Below are positions 25,780 through 34,799 of a DNA stretch of 64,000 nt, one piece after another. The stretch covers positions 744,001-808,000 of the forward strand of contig NZ_CP048409.1 of NCBI RefSeq assembly GCF_010448835.1, read 5' to 3'. The position numbers and the translations under genes are program-made. Positions within the stretch are counted from its first letter, which is position 1. Each line of letters opens with the position of its first letter. Under the pieces are notes generated by a model. The model made no database searches, was not told where the DNA came from, and worked only from the letters and a program-made list of their open reading frames with translations. Source of the DNA: Draconibacterium halophilum (lineage in GTDB: Bacteria > Bacteroidota > Bacteroidia > Bacteroidales > Prolixibacteraceae).

Positions 25780-26535
25780 ATGTGTTACGATATTAAAACC
25801 AAGGTTGAAGCAGCCTTAAAACGGGCACGGCATTATGGCAACGAAGAGGCTATTCAGATGCTGATCGAACAGTTCCGCCCTTTTCTGGAGGAGGAGTTTT
25901 TTCACGTTTCGGGTTTCCAGCATCCCAAAATGCTTATCTATACCAGAGAGGATTTTGAATTACCGGCAGTTGCAAGCTGGGGGCTTATTCCTTTTTGGGT
26001 AAAAAACGAACAACAGCAACTTGATATTTGGAATAAAACGATTAATGCACGGGGCGAAACCATTTTTGAAAAACCTTCGTTTCGCACTTCTGCCAAATCA
26101 AAACGATGCCTCATTTATATCGATGGATTCTTCGAGCACCATCATTTTGGAGGGAAAAAGTATCCGTTTTATATTCAGCGGGTGGATGGTGAGCCAATGG
26201 TGCTGGGTGGCTTGTGGGATGAATGGACAAACAAGGAAACGGGTGAAATGGTGAATTCCTTTACAATTGTTACAACCATAGCCAACGCGCTAATGAAAAA
26301 GATCCACAACAATCCAAAACTAAAAGAAGCACGAATGCCATTAATCCTAAATGAAGACAAGGCTGATAACTGGCTAAACGGTACTTCTGAAGAAGCGAAA
26401 GCAATGATTCTACCTGCAACCGATGGCCTTTTAAAAGCGCACACCGTTAGGCGTTTGCGAGGAAAAGAAGCAGTGGGCAATTCGCCGCAAGCCATTGAAG
26501 AGTTTATTTATTCCGAACTTAAATTCAGAGCCTGA
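25780..26535 (+). CDS. SOS-response-associated peptidase/SRAP domain protein (YedK/HMCES type)
   Basis: This 251-residue protein begins Met-Cys-Tyr; after Met removal Cys2 becomes the N-terminal catalytic residue that forms a thiazolidine link with abasic sites in single-stranded DNA. Family motifs are present: NARGETIFEKPSFR, CLIYIDGFFEHHH, FTIVTTIANALMKKIH and a PLIL-type segment (RMPLILNED). Its role is to shield abasic sites at replication forks. The 3' end overlaps the tail of the convergent glycosidase gene by 11 bp. Confidence 0.93.
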   Translation: MCYDIKTKVEAALKRARHYGNEEAIQMLIEQFRPFLEEEFFHVSGFQHPKMLIYTREDFELPAVASWGLIPFWVKNEQQQLDIWNKTINARGETIFEKPSFRTSAKSKRCLIYIDGFFEHHHFGGKKYPFYIQRVDGEPMVLGGLWDEWTNKETGEMVNSFTIVTTIANALMKKIHNNPKLKEARMPLILNEDKADNWLNGTSEEAKAMILPATDGLLKAHTVRRLRGKEAVGNSPQAIEEFIYSELKFRA

Positions 26536-28027
26536 TTTTTATTGGAACAGATAAACGGCTTTCGTTGCTCAGGCGGTCGAGTACCGAAATACGCAATTCG
26601 TATTTTTTCTTTTTTCGGTTGATTCGGTTAAATTTAAATTGCGGATCTTTCGTAATAGTGTAAACATATTTAGCGTTATTCTGATCGAATTTTTCTCCAA
26701 CCTCATTCAGGTAAAGCACATAACTCCAGGCTTTGTCCATTTCGCTTTGAGCTTCTGCGGGTGTCCATTTTATCTTTCTACCCCATTTTTTAATTTTTAC
26801 TAGTGGCTGAGGTGCTTGATTATCAAGCCAGGGCATTGGCGGAACAATGGCCGGAGATTTGTAATAACCCAGTTTCAAACTGTCTTGTAATCCCAACAAA
26901 TCACCATTAAACCATTTACTGCTGTAAAACGACGAGCCTTGAATTTCGGGAATCGATCGGAGAATTTGTATTTGTTTGGTAAGCTGATCGGGTTCGGTCC
27001 ATTCTTTGGTTTGCGAAGTGCGACTGACTTTGTATGGTGCTTGCCCAATGTACATGGCACGCCCGTATGAATGGTCTTTCCACCAGTTGGCTAGCAGCTG
27101 AAAATCGACAGCCGGGTGCCCGATTTGCCAGTATAGTTGAGGCAGTGTGTAGTCGATCCAGCCTTCCTTCTGCCATTTTATAATGTTGGCATAAAGGTGG
27201 TCATAATTTGTCGCTCCTGCTTTTGTGTCGGAACCCAGAGGGTCGTCGGTTTTATTTCGCCACACACCAAATGGGCTAATGCCAAATTTTACCCACGGTT
27301 TGGTCGCCTTTATCGAATCGTTCAGCATTTTTATCGTTATGTCCACGTTTTCACGGCGCCAGTCGGCTTTGTTTTTGTTCGCAAATCCCCGGCTGTAATA
27401 TTTGAACGAGGTGGAATCCGGAAATTCCTCTTTTAACGGATAAGGATAGAAATAATCATCGAAATGAATGGCATCAACATCGTAACGTTTTACAATGTCC
27501 TGAACCACGCTTGTAACAAATTCGCGAGCCTGTGGCAGTCCCGGATCAAAATATAAGCGGTTACCATATTTTAAAATCCAATCGGGGTGTTGAAATGCAA
27601 TATGGTTGATCGCAAGCGGGTCGTCAAGTTTTTGTGCAACCCGGTAGGGATTTAGCCAGGCGTGTAGTTCCATTCCGCGTTTGTGGCATTCCTCAATCCA
27701 AAACTCCAGGGGATCGTAAAAAGGCAGCGGGGCTTGCCCCTGAACTCCGGTAAGGTAACGCGACCATGGCTCCAGATCTGACTGGTAAAAAGCATCGGCA
27801 GCTGGGCGTACCTGCAAAATTATGGCATTCATGCCCAAACTTTCATGTAAATTTAAAATATCGATTATTTCACGTTGTTGTGCATAGGTGCTTAACCCGG
27901 GTTTCGATGGCCAGTCGATATTAACAACAGTAGCCACCCAAACAGCTCTGAATTCGTACTTAGGTTGCGATAGAGCAACGAGTGAAAAAAACAGGCATGC
28001 AGCGAGAAGAGAAAATAGTTTTTTCAT
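26525..28027 (-). CDS. Exported family-10-like glycosidase (GHL10/DUF187, DigH-like)
   Basis: This 500-residue protein has a signal peptide (MKKLFSLLAACLFFSLVALS); seven upstream in-frame residues are rejected. The TIM-barrel opens with YEFRAVWVATVVNIDWPSK, the GHL10 start, followed by ILQVRPAADAFY, WLNPYRVA and DAIHFDDYFYPY. The relative DigH of E. coli cleaves denuded peptidoglycan glycans, so a role in cell-wall turnover is likely. The C-terminal 100 residues (from about PQPLVKIKKW) form a fibronectin-III-like module. The start codon at 28027 follows a long spacer with an orphan RNA candidate. Confidence 0.93.
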   Translation of the reverse strand: MKKLFSLLAACLFFSLVALSQPKYEFRAVWVATVVNIDWPSKPGLSTYAQQREIIDILNLHESLGMNAIILQVRPAADAFYQSDLEPWSRYLTGVQGQAPLPFYDPLEFWIEECHKRGMELHAWLNPYRVAQKLDDPLAINHIAFQHPDWILKYGNRLYFDPGLPQAREFVTSVVQDIVKRYDVDAIHFDDYFYPYPLKEEFPDSTSFKYYSRGFANKNKADWRRENVDITIKMLNDSIKATKPWVKFGISPFGVWRNKTDDPLGSDTKAGATNYDHLYANIIKWQKEGWIDYTLPQLYWQIGHPAVDFQLLANWWKDHSYGRAMYIGQAPYKVSRTSQTKEWTEPDQLTKQIQILRSIPEIQGSSFYSSKWFNGDLLGLQDSLKLGYYKSPAIVPPMPWLDNQAPQPLVKIKKWGRKIKWTPAEAQSEMDKAWSYVLYLNEVGEKFDQNNAKYVYTITKDPQFKFNRINRKKKKYELRISVLDRLSNESRLSVPIKIRL

Positions 28028-28127
28028 AATGTGAACATTGTTACGCACAAAAATAAGAGAATGTTATCTTGTAGGAAACGAAAAGGGTAGAATTTACTGT
28101 GTGAGTCTTTCAACTAAAAAAAATTGA

Positions 28128-28135
28128 TATCTTTG
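28128..28135 (+). promoter_or_regulatory. -7 promoter element of an orphan transcript
   Basis: TATCTTTG fits TAnnTTTG exactly. No clear -33 TTTG is visible; TTTC at 28108-28111 is the nearest. No start codon with an open frame follows; a hairpin and terminator do. Confidence 0.6.
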
Positions 28136-28140
28136 TGGCA

Positions 28141-28270
28141 GATATACGAAGTAAAAAAGTAAACGATATTTAAGACAAACACCAGACTTGTCATTCTGAC
28201 AAGTTTGTGGTTTATTAGGTTTAGTTGGTTTAGGTTAAAAAGGCTGTCAGAAGGGCAGCCTTTTCTTTTT
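28141..28270 (+). ncRNA. Candidate small RNA, about 125-130 nt
   Basis: The stretch starts just after a TATCTTTG promoter element and ends in a strong terminator: AAAAGGCTG (28238-28246) pairs with CAGCCTTTT (28256-28264) and is followed by more T residues. In the middle ACTTGTCA (28186-28193) and TGACAAGT (28197-28204) form a perfect 8-bp stem with a 3-nt loop. Between them lies a G+T-rich single-stranded region (GTGGTTTATTAGGTTTAG and on). No open frame of useful length is present. It does not look like 6S, SRP or tmRNA. The downstream gene is on the other strand, so it cannot be a leader. Exact ends are unknown. Confidence 0.55.
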
Positions 28271-28303
28271 TATAAATCTGAAAGTTTTGTTCCAAAAAAT
28301 GGC

Positions 28304-28337
28304 AGTAAAAAAGGCTGCCGGATTCCTCCAACAGCCT
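28304..28337 (-). terminator. Terminator of the TetR gene (minus strand)
   Basis: AGGCTG (28312-28317) and CAGCCT (28332-28337) form the stem. The A run before it on the plus strand is the T run on the minus strand. It begins 24 bp after the tetR-like stop. Confidence 0.65.
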
Positions 28338-28360
28338 ATATAATTTTTTTTGATTGAGAA

Positions 28361-28963
28361 CTACCTTTTCATTATTCCGTAGCACATAATCTTTAGAATA
28401 ATATCAACGCTTCGTTCAAGATTTACATTGCTGTAGTTCCCTGCTGCAAGAGGCATTTCCAGTCCTTTTATAGCTGTAGTAATGCCAATGGCTGCCAGGT
28501 TAAAATCGTAAATTTCAAATTCATTTTTCCGAACTCCTTCAATCAGTATCCTTTTAATCATTCGGATCTCGTCTTGTTCGTATTTTAATTTTACCTCATC
28601 GATAAATCCAACGGCAGTAACGTCGTTTTCAATGGCATGATAGAAATTGGCCAAATTGCGGAATGTGGCCATTTTTGTTAAGATGTAATCGCGCAATTTG
28701 TCCACCGGATCGGTGTTCCTGTTTATCACTATCTCAAGCTCGTATGCCAAAATATCTACCTCTTTCATAATAACAGCCTGAAAGAGGTCTTCTTTACTCT
28801 TAAAATAGTAGTAAAGCGAGCTTTTCCCTTTGCGTACTGCATTGGCAATGTCGTCGAGAGTGGTTTTTTTGTAGCCGTATTTGCTGAAAATTTCACGAGC
28901 AATCTTTAGGATATTTTCCCTGTTTACATCCTTTTTATTCGCAGTTTCCGTTGAATATTGCAT
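28361..28963 (-). CDS. TetR-family transcriptional regulator
   Basis: This 200-residue protein has an N-terminal helix-turn-helix with ILKIAREIFSKYGYKKTTLDDI and the recognition helix KGKSSLYYYFKSKEDLF, the TetR signature. The C-terminal ligand-binding domain is all helical and has no family-specific clue. The ligand and targets are unknown. It is alone between the small-RNA candidate and RNase R, so it may act on its own promoter or a distant gene. Confidence 0.92.
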   Translation of the reverse strand: MQYSTETANKKDVNRENILKIAREIFSKYGYKKTTLDDIANAVRKGKSSLYYYFKSKEDLFQAVIMKEVDILAYELEIVINRNTDPVDKLRDYILTKMATFRNLANFYHAIENDVTAVGFIDEVKLKYEQDEIRMIKRILIEGVRKNEFEIYDFNLAAIGITTAIKGLEMPLAAGNYSNVNLERSVDIILKIMCYGIMKR

Positions 28964-29122
28964 GAATTAAAACGTTTGTATATGTTAAAACTTGGCCAAA
29001 TATAACTATTTATTTCAGCCGATATTATTTTTTAGAATATTTTACTCTCACAGACGACAATAATTCCCATTGTTTGAATGCCCTGCCACGGGTTGAAATT
29101 TGTTACGCTGATATTCGAATAG

Positions 29123-31285
29123 CTACCCTTTCTCTTGTTCTGCAAGCCTAAAGTCAAGTTGTTTTCTTTCAAGATTGGTGCGCCATACCCGAACATTTAT
29201 CTTTTCGCCAAGCTGAAAACTTTTTTGTGAATGGCGCCCCACGAGGGCATAATTTTTTTCATCGAAAATATAGAAATCATCATCCATTTGGGCAATTGGT
29301 ATCATGCCTTCAATTTTGTTTTCAAGCTCAACATAAATTCCCCAGTCGGTTACTCCCGAAATGGTTCCCGGGTACGTTTTACCGATATGATCCTGCATAA
29401 ATTCAACCTGTTTGTATTTTATAGATGACCGCTCGGCTTTGGCTGCTTTGGCTTCCATTTCAGACGAGTGCTTGCACAGTCCCTCGTATTTTTGTTCGTT
29501 AACCGAACGCGCTCCGTCTAAATATTTTTCCAGCAGGCGATGCACCATCATATCGGGATAGCGCCTGATGGGTGAGGTAAAGTGAGTATAATAATCAAAC
29601 GACAAACCGTAATGCCCAATATTGCGGGTTGAATACGCGGCTTTCGCCATTGTTCGGATTGCCAGTGTTTCTACAACATTCTGTTCATTTTTGCCTTTTA
29701 CTTCGGTTAGTAATTTGTTAAGCGAAGTTGAAATGGCGCGCGGTGTTGTGAGCTGAATACCGTGACCAAAGCGCTTGATAAAGGTGTTGAATGAGGAAAG
29801 CTTGTCGGGGTCGGGTTTGTCGTGAATACGGTAAACAAAGGTTTTCGGAGTTTTTTTCTCCGGAACTTTTCCAATAAACTCGGCCACTTTTTTGTTGGCT
29901 AGCAACATAAATTCCTCAATCAGGTGGTTCGATTCTTTCGATTCTTTAAACGAAACAGAAACCGGTTTGCCGGCTTCGTCAATGTCAAATTTCATTTCAA
30001 CGCGTTCAAAAGCGATTGACCCGCTATTAAAACGTTGATCGCGCAATTTTATGGCCAGCTCATTGAGTTTTAACACTGCTTCAGAAAAATCACCTTTGCC
30101 GGTTTCAATAATTTCCTGTGCTTCTTCGTACGTAAAGCGTCGGTCGGAATGAATGGCTGTTTTGCCAAACCACTGCTTTTTTATTTTTGCGTTCTCAGTA
30201 AGTTCAAAAACAGCCGAGAAACACAATTTATCTTCGTTTGGCCGAAGCGAACAAACACCATTCGACAGCCGCTCGGGGAGCATCGGAACAACCCGGTCGA
30301 CCAGATAAACAGAAGTTGCACGGTCCTGCGCCTCGTCCTCAATAATAGTATTTGGGCGCACATAATGCGTAACATCGGCAATGTGAACACCAACCTCCCA
30401 GTTTCCGTTACTCAGTTTTTTTAGCGAAAGTGCATCATCAAAATCTTTTGCATCAGCCGGGTCGATAGTAAATGTGGTGGTTTTGCGCATATCACGCCGC
30501 TTTTTAATTTCTTCTTTTGGTATCTCCAGCGGAATTTTTTCGGCTGCTTTATCTACGTTTTTCGGGAATTTATGCGGCAGTTCAAACTCGGCCAGAATAG
30601 CGTGCATTTCGGCATCGTTATCGCCAGTGTCGCCAAGCACTTCTTTAATTTCTCCAAACGGACTGCGTGCATTTGCCGGCCAGTCATTAATTTCGGCAAT
30701 GGCTTTTTGCCCGTCTTTTGCACCGTTTAGTTTTTCTTTCGGAATAAAAATATCGAAACCAACTTTCCCGGACGGAACCAAAAATGCAAAATTCTTGGTA
30801 GTTTGCACCTTTCCCACAAATATTGTTTTTGCCCGTTCCAAAATCTCGGTTACTTCCCCTTCCAAATCGTGCTTTTTGCGGCGTGCATACACATGAATTC
30901 GCACCTTGTCACCTTCCATAGCATGTTTCTGGTTGCGCGATGAGATAACAACCGGCTGCTCCAGTTCGTCGCTGACAACGTAAGCAAAACCCTGTGGTTG
31001 CATTTCAATAATACCCGTTACTTTTCCGGTGCGCGCTTTCAGTTTAAATTTTCCGCGCGATATCTGATCGAGGTAATCATCGTCGGCAAGCTCCTGAAGT
31101 ACAACGTTAATTAGTTTACGTGTCTCCGGATCTTTGATACTTAATGACCCTGCTAGTTTGCGGTAATTAACTGTGTTGCCGGGGTTTTCGTAAAGTGTTG
31201 AAAGTATTGCATTTTTAAGCTTTTTCTTGTTGTAAGTGCCGCTGCTTTTCTTTTTGCGCAGTTTATTCTTTTTCTTTCTTCCCAT
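29123..31285 (-). CDS. rnr: Ribonuclease R
   Basis: This 720-residue protein has a basic N-terminus (GRKKKNKLRKKKSS) and a winged-helix/cold-shock region. The RNB catalytic domain has TIDPADAKDFDDALSL near residue 275, supplying the Asp ligands of the two metals. A C-terminal S1 domain follows (GTISGVTDWGIYVELENKIE). It is a 3'-to-5' processive exonuclease that degrades structured RNA and takes part in RNA quality control. The start at 31285 is supported by the basic leader. The neighbour on the other side is divergent. Confidence 0.96.
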   Translation of the reverse strand: MGRKKKNKLRKKKSSGTYNKKKLKNAILSTLYENPGNTVNYRKLAGSLSIKDPETRKLINVVLQELADDDYLDQISRGKFKLKARTGKVTGIIEMQPQGFAYVVSDELEQPVVISSRNQKHAMEGDKVRIHVYARRKKHDLEGEVTEILERAKTIFVGKVQTTKNFAFLVPSGKVGFDIFIPKEKLNGAKDGQKAIAEINDWPANARSPFGEIKEVLGDTGDNDAEMHAILAEFELPHKFPKNVDKAAEKIPLEIPKEEIKKRRDMRKTTTFTIDPADAKDFDDALSLKKLSNGNWEVGVHIADVTHYVRPNTIIEDEAQDRATSVYLVDRVVPMLPERLSNGVCSLRPNEDKLCFSAVFELTENAKIKKQWFGKTAIHSDRRFTYEEAQEIIETGKGDFSEAVLKLNELAIKLRDQRFNSGSIAFERVEMKFDIDEAGKPVSVSFKESKESNHLIEEFMLLANKKVAEFIGKVPEKKTPKTFVYRIHDKPDPDKLSSFNTFIKRFGHGIQLTTPRAISTSLNKLLTEVKGKNEQNVVETLAIRTMAKAAYSTRNIGHYGLSFDYYTHFTSPIRRYPDMMVHRLLEKYLDGARSVNEQKYEGLCKHSSEMEAKAAKAERSSIKYKQVEFMQDHIGKTYPGTISGVTDWGIYVELENKIEGMIPIAQMDDDFYIFDEKNYALVGRHSQKSFQLGEKINVRVWRTNLERKQLDFRLAEQEKG

Positions 31286-31432
31286 TTTGTTTTTTTATTA
31301 TCACTAGCAAGTTAAAATAATTCTAAAATAAGTTTCAATAATAAATGTGGAAGTTGCGAACAATATGAAAACTGCTATTTATATATTTCGGAATATTTAA
31401 CAACTGGGCACCTCCAATATTTACAAGAATTT

Positions 31433-31440
31433 GTATGTTT
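31433..31440 (+). promoter_or_regulatory. -7 promoter element of the Ig-like lipoprotein gene
   Basis: TATGTTTG fits TAnnTTTG and lies 65 bp before the start codon, giving a leader of roughly 55-60 nt. Confidence 0.5.
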
Positions 31441-31504
31441 GTAGACCATTTTAAGGGTTCGCGATAATGCCTGTGAATACCTTGAAAACAGACATTTTAA
31501 ATAT

Positions 31505-33454
31505 ATGAAGTTAAAGGGGAAACTACCGTTTTTAATTATTGCAATGCTGGCCTGGATTGTCATTATTTCTTCCTGTGCCAACATTGGGATGCCGGCAGGA
31601 GGACCGCGAGATTCCGTACCACCGGTTTTGCTGGAAACCAGTCCGGAATACCGCGCATTGAATTTTAATAAAGACGCTATCAGATTTACATTCAACGAAT
31701 ATTTGCAGACGGATAAAATCTCGGAGGAGTTGGTAATTTCTCCACCACTGGAGAAACGTCCGATTATAAAAACCAAATCAAAAACGCTGATTATTGAGTT
31801 TAACGAGGATTTAAAAGACAGTGTGACTTATTCGCTCGATTTTAAAAATTCGATTGTGGATAACAACGAAAAAAATCCCTTAGAAAACCTGCGTTTTTCG
31901 TTTAGTACCGGTCCTGAATACGACTCGTTGCGAGTGGCCGGGCGTGTGATAAACGCATTTAATCTTGAACCAAATGAAGAGGGTTCATTGTTGGTTTTGC
32001 ACTCAAATCTGCACGACTCGGCTGTGTTCAGGGTACGTCCCGATTACATTGCAAAAACTGATGAGGAAGGTTTGTTTATGATTGATAATATTGCTTCAGG
32101 AACCTATAAATTATTTGCGATTAACGACATGAACAACGACCTGATGTATAACGAAGGAGCAGAAGAAATCGCTTTTCTGGATACATTAGTGATCCCTGAA
32201 GCACACTTTCATGCCGAGGCCGATACAATGGTTAGTGGCGTTGATTCGATGTTGGTTATGGGGCATACACATTTTTCTCCCGAGCCATTTTACATGCGCT
32301 ATTTAATGGAAGATATTTTTGAACAGTATGTAGAATCAACCGAACGTGAGAGCCGGAATAAGTTTTTATTTCTGTTTAACGAATCAATTGCCGATACTTT
32401 TTCGGTAAACCTCATCAATCACGAGGCAGAAGATTGGCAACTATTTGAATATGGCACGAAAAAAGATTCGGTATTGATGTGGATCACCGACACGATGGTT
32501 TCCAGGTACGATTCACTTTATATGCAATTAGCCTACACGCAGCTGGATTCGGCGGGGCAGCCTTATATTAAAAACGATACAGTTTTGATGCATTATGCCG
32601 ACCCGAAGGAAGAACCAGAAAAGAAAAACAGGAGACGCGGCAGGGAAGACGAAGAAGAAGAGCCGAAGCCGGAACCAATACCTCAGTTTACCTGGAAAAC
32701 TGATATTCCGTCAACCATGGAACTGAATGGAATGATCCGCTTTGTATCGCCCCAACCTGTTGATACATTCAATACTTCGATGGTTAGGATGTATTTAACA
32801 GAGGATACCCTAAAAACTCCATTGCCGGTAACTGTGCAAGAAGACGCATCACAATACCGGAGTTATTCAATACGTTACGACTGGGAACCGATAACCGGAT
32901 ATACTCTTGAAATTGATTCGGCAGCATCTGTAAATATTTATGGAATAACCAGCAAGGCCTATTCTAAAGGTTTTAAAACGCGCGAAGAGGATTATTACGG
33001 CAGCCTGGAATTCAATTTTACGAATGTTACCATGCCTATGGTCGTACAAATTTTGAAGAATAACGACGATGAAGAGGTGCTGCGGCAAAAAACCTTTGCA
33101 GAAAACGGCACGGTATTGTTTGAATATCTGGCGCCCGAAAAATACAAAGTAAAAGTTATTTACGATGCCAATGGAAACGGCAAATGGGACGCCGGGAGTT
33201 TCCAGGACAAAATACAACCCGAGCGCGTAGCTTACGTGCAGGAGGTAATAAAACTACGTTCGAACTGGAGCGAGAGCCATAGCTGGGATTTAACGCCCGA
33301 TCCGATGTTCAGTAAAAATATTCGCGATATAGAAGAAGAAGAACGGAAGCGCAAAGAAGCACTGGAGAAACAGCAAAAAGAAGAGGAAGAGCAGCGAAAT
33401 AATAGCATGCTCAGACCAGGATCAAGTGGATCAGGTGGTTTTCAGCGGAGATAA
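31505..33454 (+). CDS. Large Ig-like-domain lipoprotein, unknown function
   Basis: This 649-residue protein has a signal peptide and lipobox ending SSCANIG (Cys near 24), then PAGGPRDSVPP, the start phrase of a lipoprotein family widespread in Bacteroidota. An Ig-like (Big_5/SbsA type) domain follows at about 40-135 (FTFNEYLQTDKI, LIIEFNEDLKD), then further beta-rich domains. An acidic linker (about 376-395, REDEEEEPKPEP) divides the protein. The end is low-complexity: a charged coil EEEERKRKEALEKQQKEEEE and a Gly/Ser tail. It probably works in the envelope; no function is known to me. Confidence 0.85.
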   Translation: MKLKGKLPFLIIAMLAWIVIISSCANIGMPAGGPRDSVPPVLLETSPEYRALNFNKDAIRFTFNEYLQTDKISEELVISPPLEKRPIIKTKSKTLIIEFNEDLKDSVTYSLDFKNSIVDNNEKNPLENLRFSFSTGPEYDSLRVAGRVINAFNLEPNEEGSLLVLHSNLHDSAVFRVRPDYIAKTDEEGLFMIDNIASGTYKLFAINDMNNDLMYNEGAEEIAFLDTLVIPEAHFHAEADTMVSGVDSMLVMGHTHFSPEPFYMRYLMEDIFEQYVESTERESRNKFLFLFNESIADTFSVNLINHEAEDWQLFEYGTKKDSVLMWITDTMVSRYDSLYMQLAYTQLDSAGQPYIKNDTVLMHYADPKEEPEKKNRRRGREDEEEEPKPEPIPQFTWKTDIPSTMELNGMIRFVSPQPVDTFNTSMVRMYLTEDTLKTPLPVTVQEDASQYRSYSIRYDWEPITGYTLEIDSAASVNIYGITSKAYSKGFKTREEDYYGSLEFNFTNVTMPMVVQILKNNDDEEVLRQKTFAENGTVLFEYLAPEKYKVKVIYDANGNGKWDAGSFQDKIQPERVAYVQEVIKLRSNWSESHSWDLTPDPMFSKNIRDIEEEERKRKEALEKQQKEEEEQRNNSMLRPGSSGSGGFQRR

Positions 33455-33514
33455 GCCTGGCGGCTGAAATTTTGATTAAATTTTCTACCTTTAATAAACT
33501 TTATATATAAAATT

Positions 33515-33811
33515 ATGGCAAGTGTAAGAGACCTGAAAAAGGACATTGATTTAGTAATGTCAATGGCTTTAAGCGATTGTTTTTACGTGTTGGAATACAA
33601 CAGTAATATTGATGAAAAAGCGGTATACGAAATTGCCGGCGATATTGTAAAGAAACATCGCGAATTGCGTTTGCGTACTATTCATCCTGATGGAAAAGAT
33701 AACCCAAAACTGGTAAAACAGTATTACAAAAAAGTAGTTCAGGATATGTTAGCAGCTGCCGATGCTGCATTGGAAAGATTGTCTGCCGAGGTAAAAAAAG
33801 TAGCCAAGTAA
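33515..33811 (+). CDS. Small conserved helical protein, unknown function
   Basis: This 98-residue protein has no signal peptide or membrane segment. It is predicted to be almost all helix, with a Lys-rich C-terminus (LSAEVKKVAK) and one Cys in SDCFYVLEY. I recall similar short proteins in Bacteroidota, but no role is assigned. It lies 60 bp after the lipoprotein gene and 5 bp before the convergent DUF3859-like gene. Confidence 0.75.
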   Translation: MASVRDLKKDIDLVMSMALSDCFYVLEYNSNIDEKAVYEIAGDIVKKHRELRLRTIHPDGKDNPKLVKQYYKKVVQDMLAAADAALERLSAEVKKVAK

Positions 33812-33816
33812 AAAAA

Positions 33817-34200
33817 TTACATCAGCGTAAATATTTTGTGAGCAACCACTTTGCCTTTATACCAAGTGGTTAGCTCCCATTTTCCCAACTTGTCTTCAAG
33901 CGGTTCCCAAATGCAGTCGCCCAAATAAAATTCAAAATCATTGGTACGGATAAACTGTTCGCCCGTGAACGGAGGTCTTAAATTTCCATTGTCGTCTTTA
34001 AACGGCGGATGATCAATTTTAAAATCAACCTTCTCGCCCTTGCCGTTTTTAATGTGTAGCACGTAGCCAAACTCGGTTCCTATTTCAGCTTTAATTTCTG
34101 TTGTAAAATCCAAAATTTTAGGGATGTCTCTACTCTCCCTATCCCATTTTGAGTACTCTCCGTAGCTGTAGATTTTAAATGTCGGTCGCCGTTTTGCCAT
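33817..34200 (-). CDS. DUF3859-like protein
   Basis: This 127-residue protein starts MAKRRPTFKIYSYGEY; five upstream in-frame residues are rejected as unlikely. It has alternating strands such as FGYVLHIKNGKGEKVDFKI, then HPPFKDDNGNLRPP and a final strand AHKIFTLM. This matches my memory of DUF3859, a small immunoglobulin-like fold in cytoplasmic Bacteroidota proteins. It has no signal peptide and the function is unknown. Confidence 0.7.
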   Translation of the reverse strand: MAKRRPTFKIYSYGEYSKWDRESRDIPKILDFTTEIKAEIGTEFGYVLHIKNGKGEKVDFKIDHPPFKDDNGNLRPPFTGEQFIRTNDFEFYLGDCIWEPLEDKLGKWELTTWYKGKVVAHKIFTLM

Positions 34201-34254
34201 TGTTAAATAAAACACAAAAGTAATAATTGTTATAAACTTATTTAGAAAGGTTCT

Positions 34255-34262
34255 TAACTTTG
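34255..34262 (+). promoter_or_regulatory. -7 promoter element of the His-rich protein gene
   Basis: TAACTTTG fits TAnnTTTG. It overlaps the TTG that would start the longest frame, which argues for a downstream start (GTG at 34281). Confidence 0.55.
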
Positions 34263-34280
34263 CTTCCTTTAATCGTTTTA

Positions 34281-34634
34281 GTGAGTTTAATTAGAAAACA
34301 TACCAATTTACTGTTTGTATTAATTCTTCCGGTGTATTTGTACATCGTTCAAACGTCAATACAAAATAAACATACTCATGTTTATGCAAACGGTATTGTT
34401 GTTGCTCACTCGCATCCTACATCGGATACGGAAGGCCCCATAAACGACCATAATCATTCGCAACGGGAAATTAATCTGTATTCCTCGCTGCATTCCGATC
34501 TTTATGAAACTCCGGGACTTACCGCTTTCAATTTTGAAGTGCCTGTTGTTCATATCGATTACGTTGTTTACAACGAGCAGGAAGTAACAATTCCTGTTTC
34601 TCGTCATACCATTCCCCGGGCGCCTCCTGTCTAG
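34281..34634 (+). CDS. Exported His-rich protein, possibly metal-binding
   Basis: This protein of about 117 residues is read from GTG at 34281. After a hydrophobic segment (NLLFVLILPVYLYIV) it has a histidine-rich region with HTHVYANGIVVAHSHP and NDHNHSQRE, then a region with VPVVHIDYVVYNEQE. Such His clusters bind zinc or other metals. It lies just before a TonB-dependent receptor with a CxxC in its plug, and two hairpins separate them, so they may be one transcript. The start is not certain and I do not know a named family for it. Confidence 0.7.
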   Translation: MSLIRKHTNLLFVLILPVYLYIVQTSIQNKHTHVYANGIVVAHSHPTSDTEGPINDHNHSQREINLYSSLHSDLYETPGLTAFNFEVPVVHIDYVVYNEQEVTIPVSRHTIPRAPPV

Positions 34635-34653
34635 TTTTCAAATACTTATTAGC

Positions 34654-34694
34654 GTTGCAGAATTGCAACCACTTAGCCGTCTGTGTTTAAGTGG
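34654..34694 (+). other. Two consecutive hairpins before the TonB receptor gene
   Basis: GTTGCA-GAAT-TGCAAC (34654-34669) is followed by CCACTTA (34669-34675) pairing with TAAGTGG (34688-34694), a 12-nt loop. The structures fall in the 165-bp spacer between the His-rich gene and the receptor. No T run follows, so they are not clear terminators. I see no known riboswitch core. Confidence 0.4.
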
Positions 34695-34799
34695 ATTGTC
34701 TTCCATTTAATCCGTGTTTTATCGATGGCTAAAGCGGTGTATTCCGCTATTCAAAAAATGACAGATTTAGTAGTTTGAAAACAACATATTACACAGATT

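Noticed and set aside
31375..31776. 133-residue open frame on the minus strand at the start of the Ig-like lipoprotein gene
   Set aside because: It is antisense to a lipoprotein gene with clear signal peptide and promoter.
34640..34799. Cobalamin riboswitch before the TonB receptor
   Set aside because: Hairpins are present, but the conserved B12-box elements are not.
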